From assembly GCA_910585455.1 (NCBI GenBank), contig CAJUEL010000051.1, positions 1 through 32,987 on the forward strand: a stretch of DNA of 32,987 bases, written 5' to 3'. The DNA is from an uncultured Eisenbergiella sp. GTDB taxonomy: Bacteria > Bacillota > Clostridia > Lachnospirales > Lachnospiraceae. The position numbers and the translations under genes are program-made. Position 1 is the stretch's first letter. Each line of letters opens with the position of its first letter. Positions 32,623 to 32,987 of this stretch are shown here, piece by piece. The notes under the pieces were generated by a model. It was not told the DNA's origin. It did not search any database and saw only the letters and a program-made list of their open reading frames with translations.

Positions 32623-32665
32623 TTTTTTATACGATAGGAAACGATGTTTCCTATCGTATAAAAAA
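32623..32665. repeat. 20-bp perfect inverted repeat with 3-base loop
   Basis: Bases 32623-32642 are exactly complementary to 32646-32665; allowing one bulged base, two more pairs (32621-32622 with 32667-32668) extend it. The arm ends in TTTTTT and the other begins AAAAAA, so the T-run is inside the stem, unlike a normal terminator. Confidence 0.9.
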
Positions 32666-32683
32666 ACGGGACGCTATGTCCCG
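32660..32683 (-). terminator. Intrinsic terminator after the small right-edge gene
   Basis: CGGGAC/GTCCCG (32667-32683, 5-base loop) followed on the minus strand by GTTTTTTTATA, about 75 bases past the stop codon of the 57-residue protein gene. Confidence 0.75.
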
Positions 32684-32757
32684 CTTTTGTCACATGAAAA
32701 ATCGTTCCTGCCATATTACAGCGCTGTGCTTTCAGCCCGCCGTCCCATATGACCTGC

Positions 32758-32931
32758 TCATTCCATAATACTGTACTGTAGCATCTCATATTTCAAGTGC
32801 ATGCCTTCTTCAATCTGCGCCGGTAGAAGCGCCCGCGCCACCAGCTTGGGCTCTTCCTCCGTCATATCGGTTCTGCGCAGCTTCGCATAATCCCCATCGA
32901 TGCTTTCCACGACATACTCACAGTTCAACAT
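32758..32931 (-). CDS. Small conserved-looking protein, DUF3006-like
   Basis: A 57-residue protein, MLNCEYVVESIDGDYAKLRR at its start and ending EGMHLKYEMLQYSIME. The pattern of a short beta strand with I-D-G-D-Y-A, then a hydrophobic LVARALLPAQIEEGM turn, resembles the small DUF3006-type beta-barrel proteins, but this is a loose resemblance. The ATG at 32931 has GGAG six bases upstream, better than an ATG at 32943 with none. A CCGCC/GGCGG hairpin (32945-32963) lies just before it. The upstream gene is beyond the window, so its operon is unknown. Confidence 0.6.
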   Translation of the reverse strand: MLNCEYVVESIDGDYAKLRRTDMTEEEPKLVARALLPAQIEEGMHLKYEMLQYSIME

Positions 32932-32987
32932 ACTAATCTCCATTCCGCCGCTGACGCTGGCGGCACAAATAGTAAATGAAAAAGCAA

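Larger units (their letters stand above)
32511..32727. repeat. Dense cluster of adjacent inverted repeats
   Basis: In order: ATCACAG/CTGTGAT (32511-32534), GTGTGCGC/GCGCACAC (32543-32561), CCGCG/CGCGG (32563-32577), GTTGCC-GACA-GGCAAC (32577-32592), the palindrome CTCGCGCGCGAG (32599-32610), a 20-bp perfect inverted repeat with a 3-base loop (32623-32642 with 32646-32665), CGGGAC/GTCCCG (32667-32683) and ACAGCGCTGT (32718-32727). They nearly abut. The pattern could be a composite extragenic repeat, a structured RNA with its own terminator, or both. Confidence 0.75.
32332..32757. other. Gene-free region: AT-rich kinase upstream region, then a hairpin cluster
   Basis: No credible gene lies in these 426 bases. 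Bases 32400-32470 are strongly AT-rich and probably hold the kinase-operon promoter (a minus-strand TTAAAAT is visible), but I cannot assign a clean -35. Bases 32511-32727 carry a run of inverted repeats listed separately. Open frames that cross this part read through the repeats and look spurious. Confidence 0.6.

Noticed and set aside
32511..32727. CRISPR array
   Set aside because: The repeats are all different inverted repeats, with no regularly spaced direct repeat and no cas genes.

Overview
The window looks like a chromosomal segment of a Lachnospiraceae-type clostridium (Firmicutes). The reasons are strong AGGAGG-type ribosome sites, mid-range base composition, a rho/rpmE/DUF1385/prmC/prfA neighbourhood, a DUF4364 protein, an AUU-started infC behind an attenuator leader, and a YesMN/Lpl-type sugar locus. 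This assignment is inferred from gene content; no rRNA gene or other marker is present to fix it. Nearly all genes are on the minus strand. I see no prophage, transposase, CRISPR array or tRNA.

Layout from left to right: (1) 1-113, a structured non-coding patch, then a small YdcZ-type DMT transporter. (2) 771-5755, a minus-strand arginine operon argJ-argB-argD ending in a membrane-anchored sugar-type binding protein. It starts from a clear promoter with an ArgR-like palindrome on its -10 box. argC and the carbamoyltransferase gene are not here. (3) 5759-9864, a translation cluster: rpmE (own promoter, leader and terminator), a DUF1385 membrane protein, prmC, prfA and a GNAT acetyltransferase. 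(4) rho, facing a divergent operon of malic enzyme and a DUF4364 winged-helix protein. (5) 13602-18933, rlmD, an ABC-F ATPase, hflK and hflC. (6) 18954-20354, infC-rpmI-rplT with an L20-type leader. (7) 20444-23270, a ThuA protein and a Gfo/Idh/MocA dehydrogenase opposite a divergent AraC regulator. (8) 23274-32325, a carbohydrate locus: sensor kinase and AraC-type response regulator, two Lpl-type permeases, a lipoprotein binding protein and a melibiase-like glycoside hydrolase. (9) 32332-32757, non-coding and packed with seven or more adjacent inverted repeats, then a 57-residue protein at the right edge.

Working model: the arginine operon runs the acetyl-recycling pathway (ArgJ), with control expected at an arginine-sensitive NAG kinase and at an ArgR-like operator. 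The two sugar loci each pair a regulator with enzymes acting on an unknown glycoside or sugar. The kinase/regulator pair probably activates the permease operon, whose promoter has a perfect -10 but no good -35. The most unusual items are the hairpin cluster at 32511-32727, the divergent glycoside hydrolase, the binding protein inside the arginine operon, and the stacked expression controls on infC.
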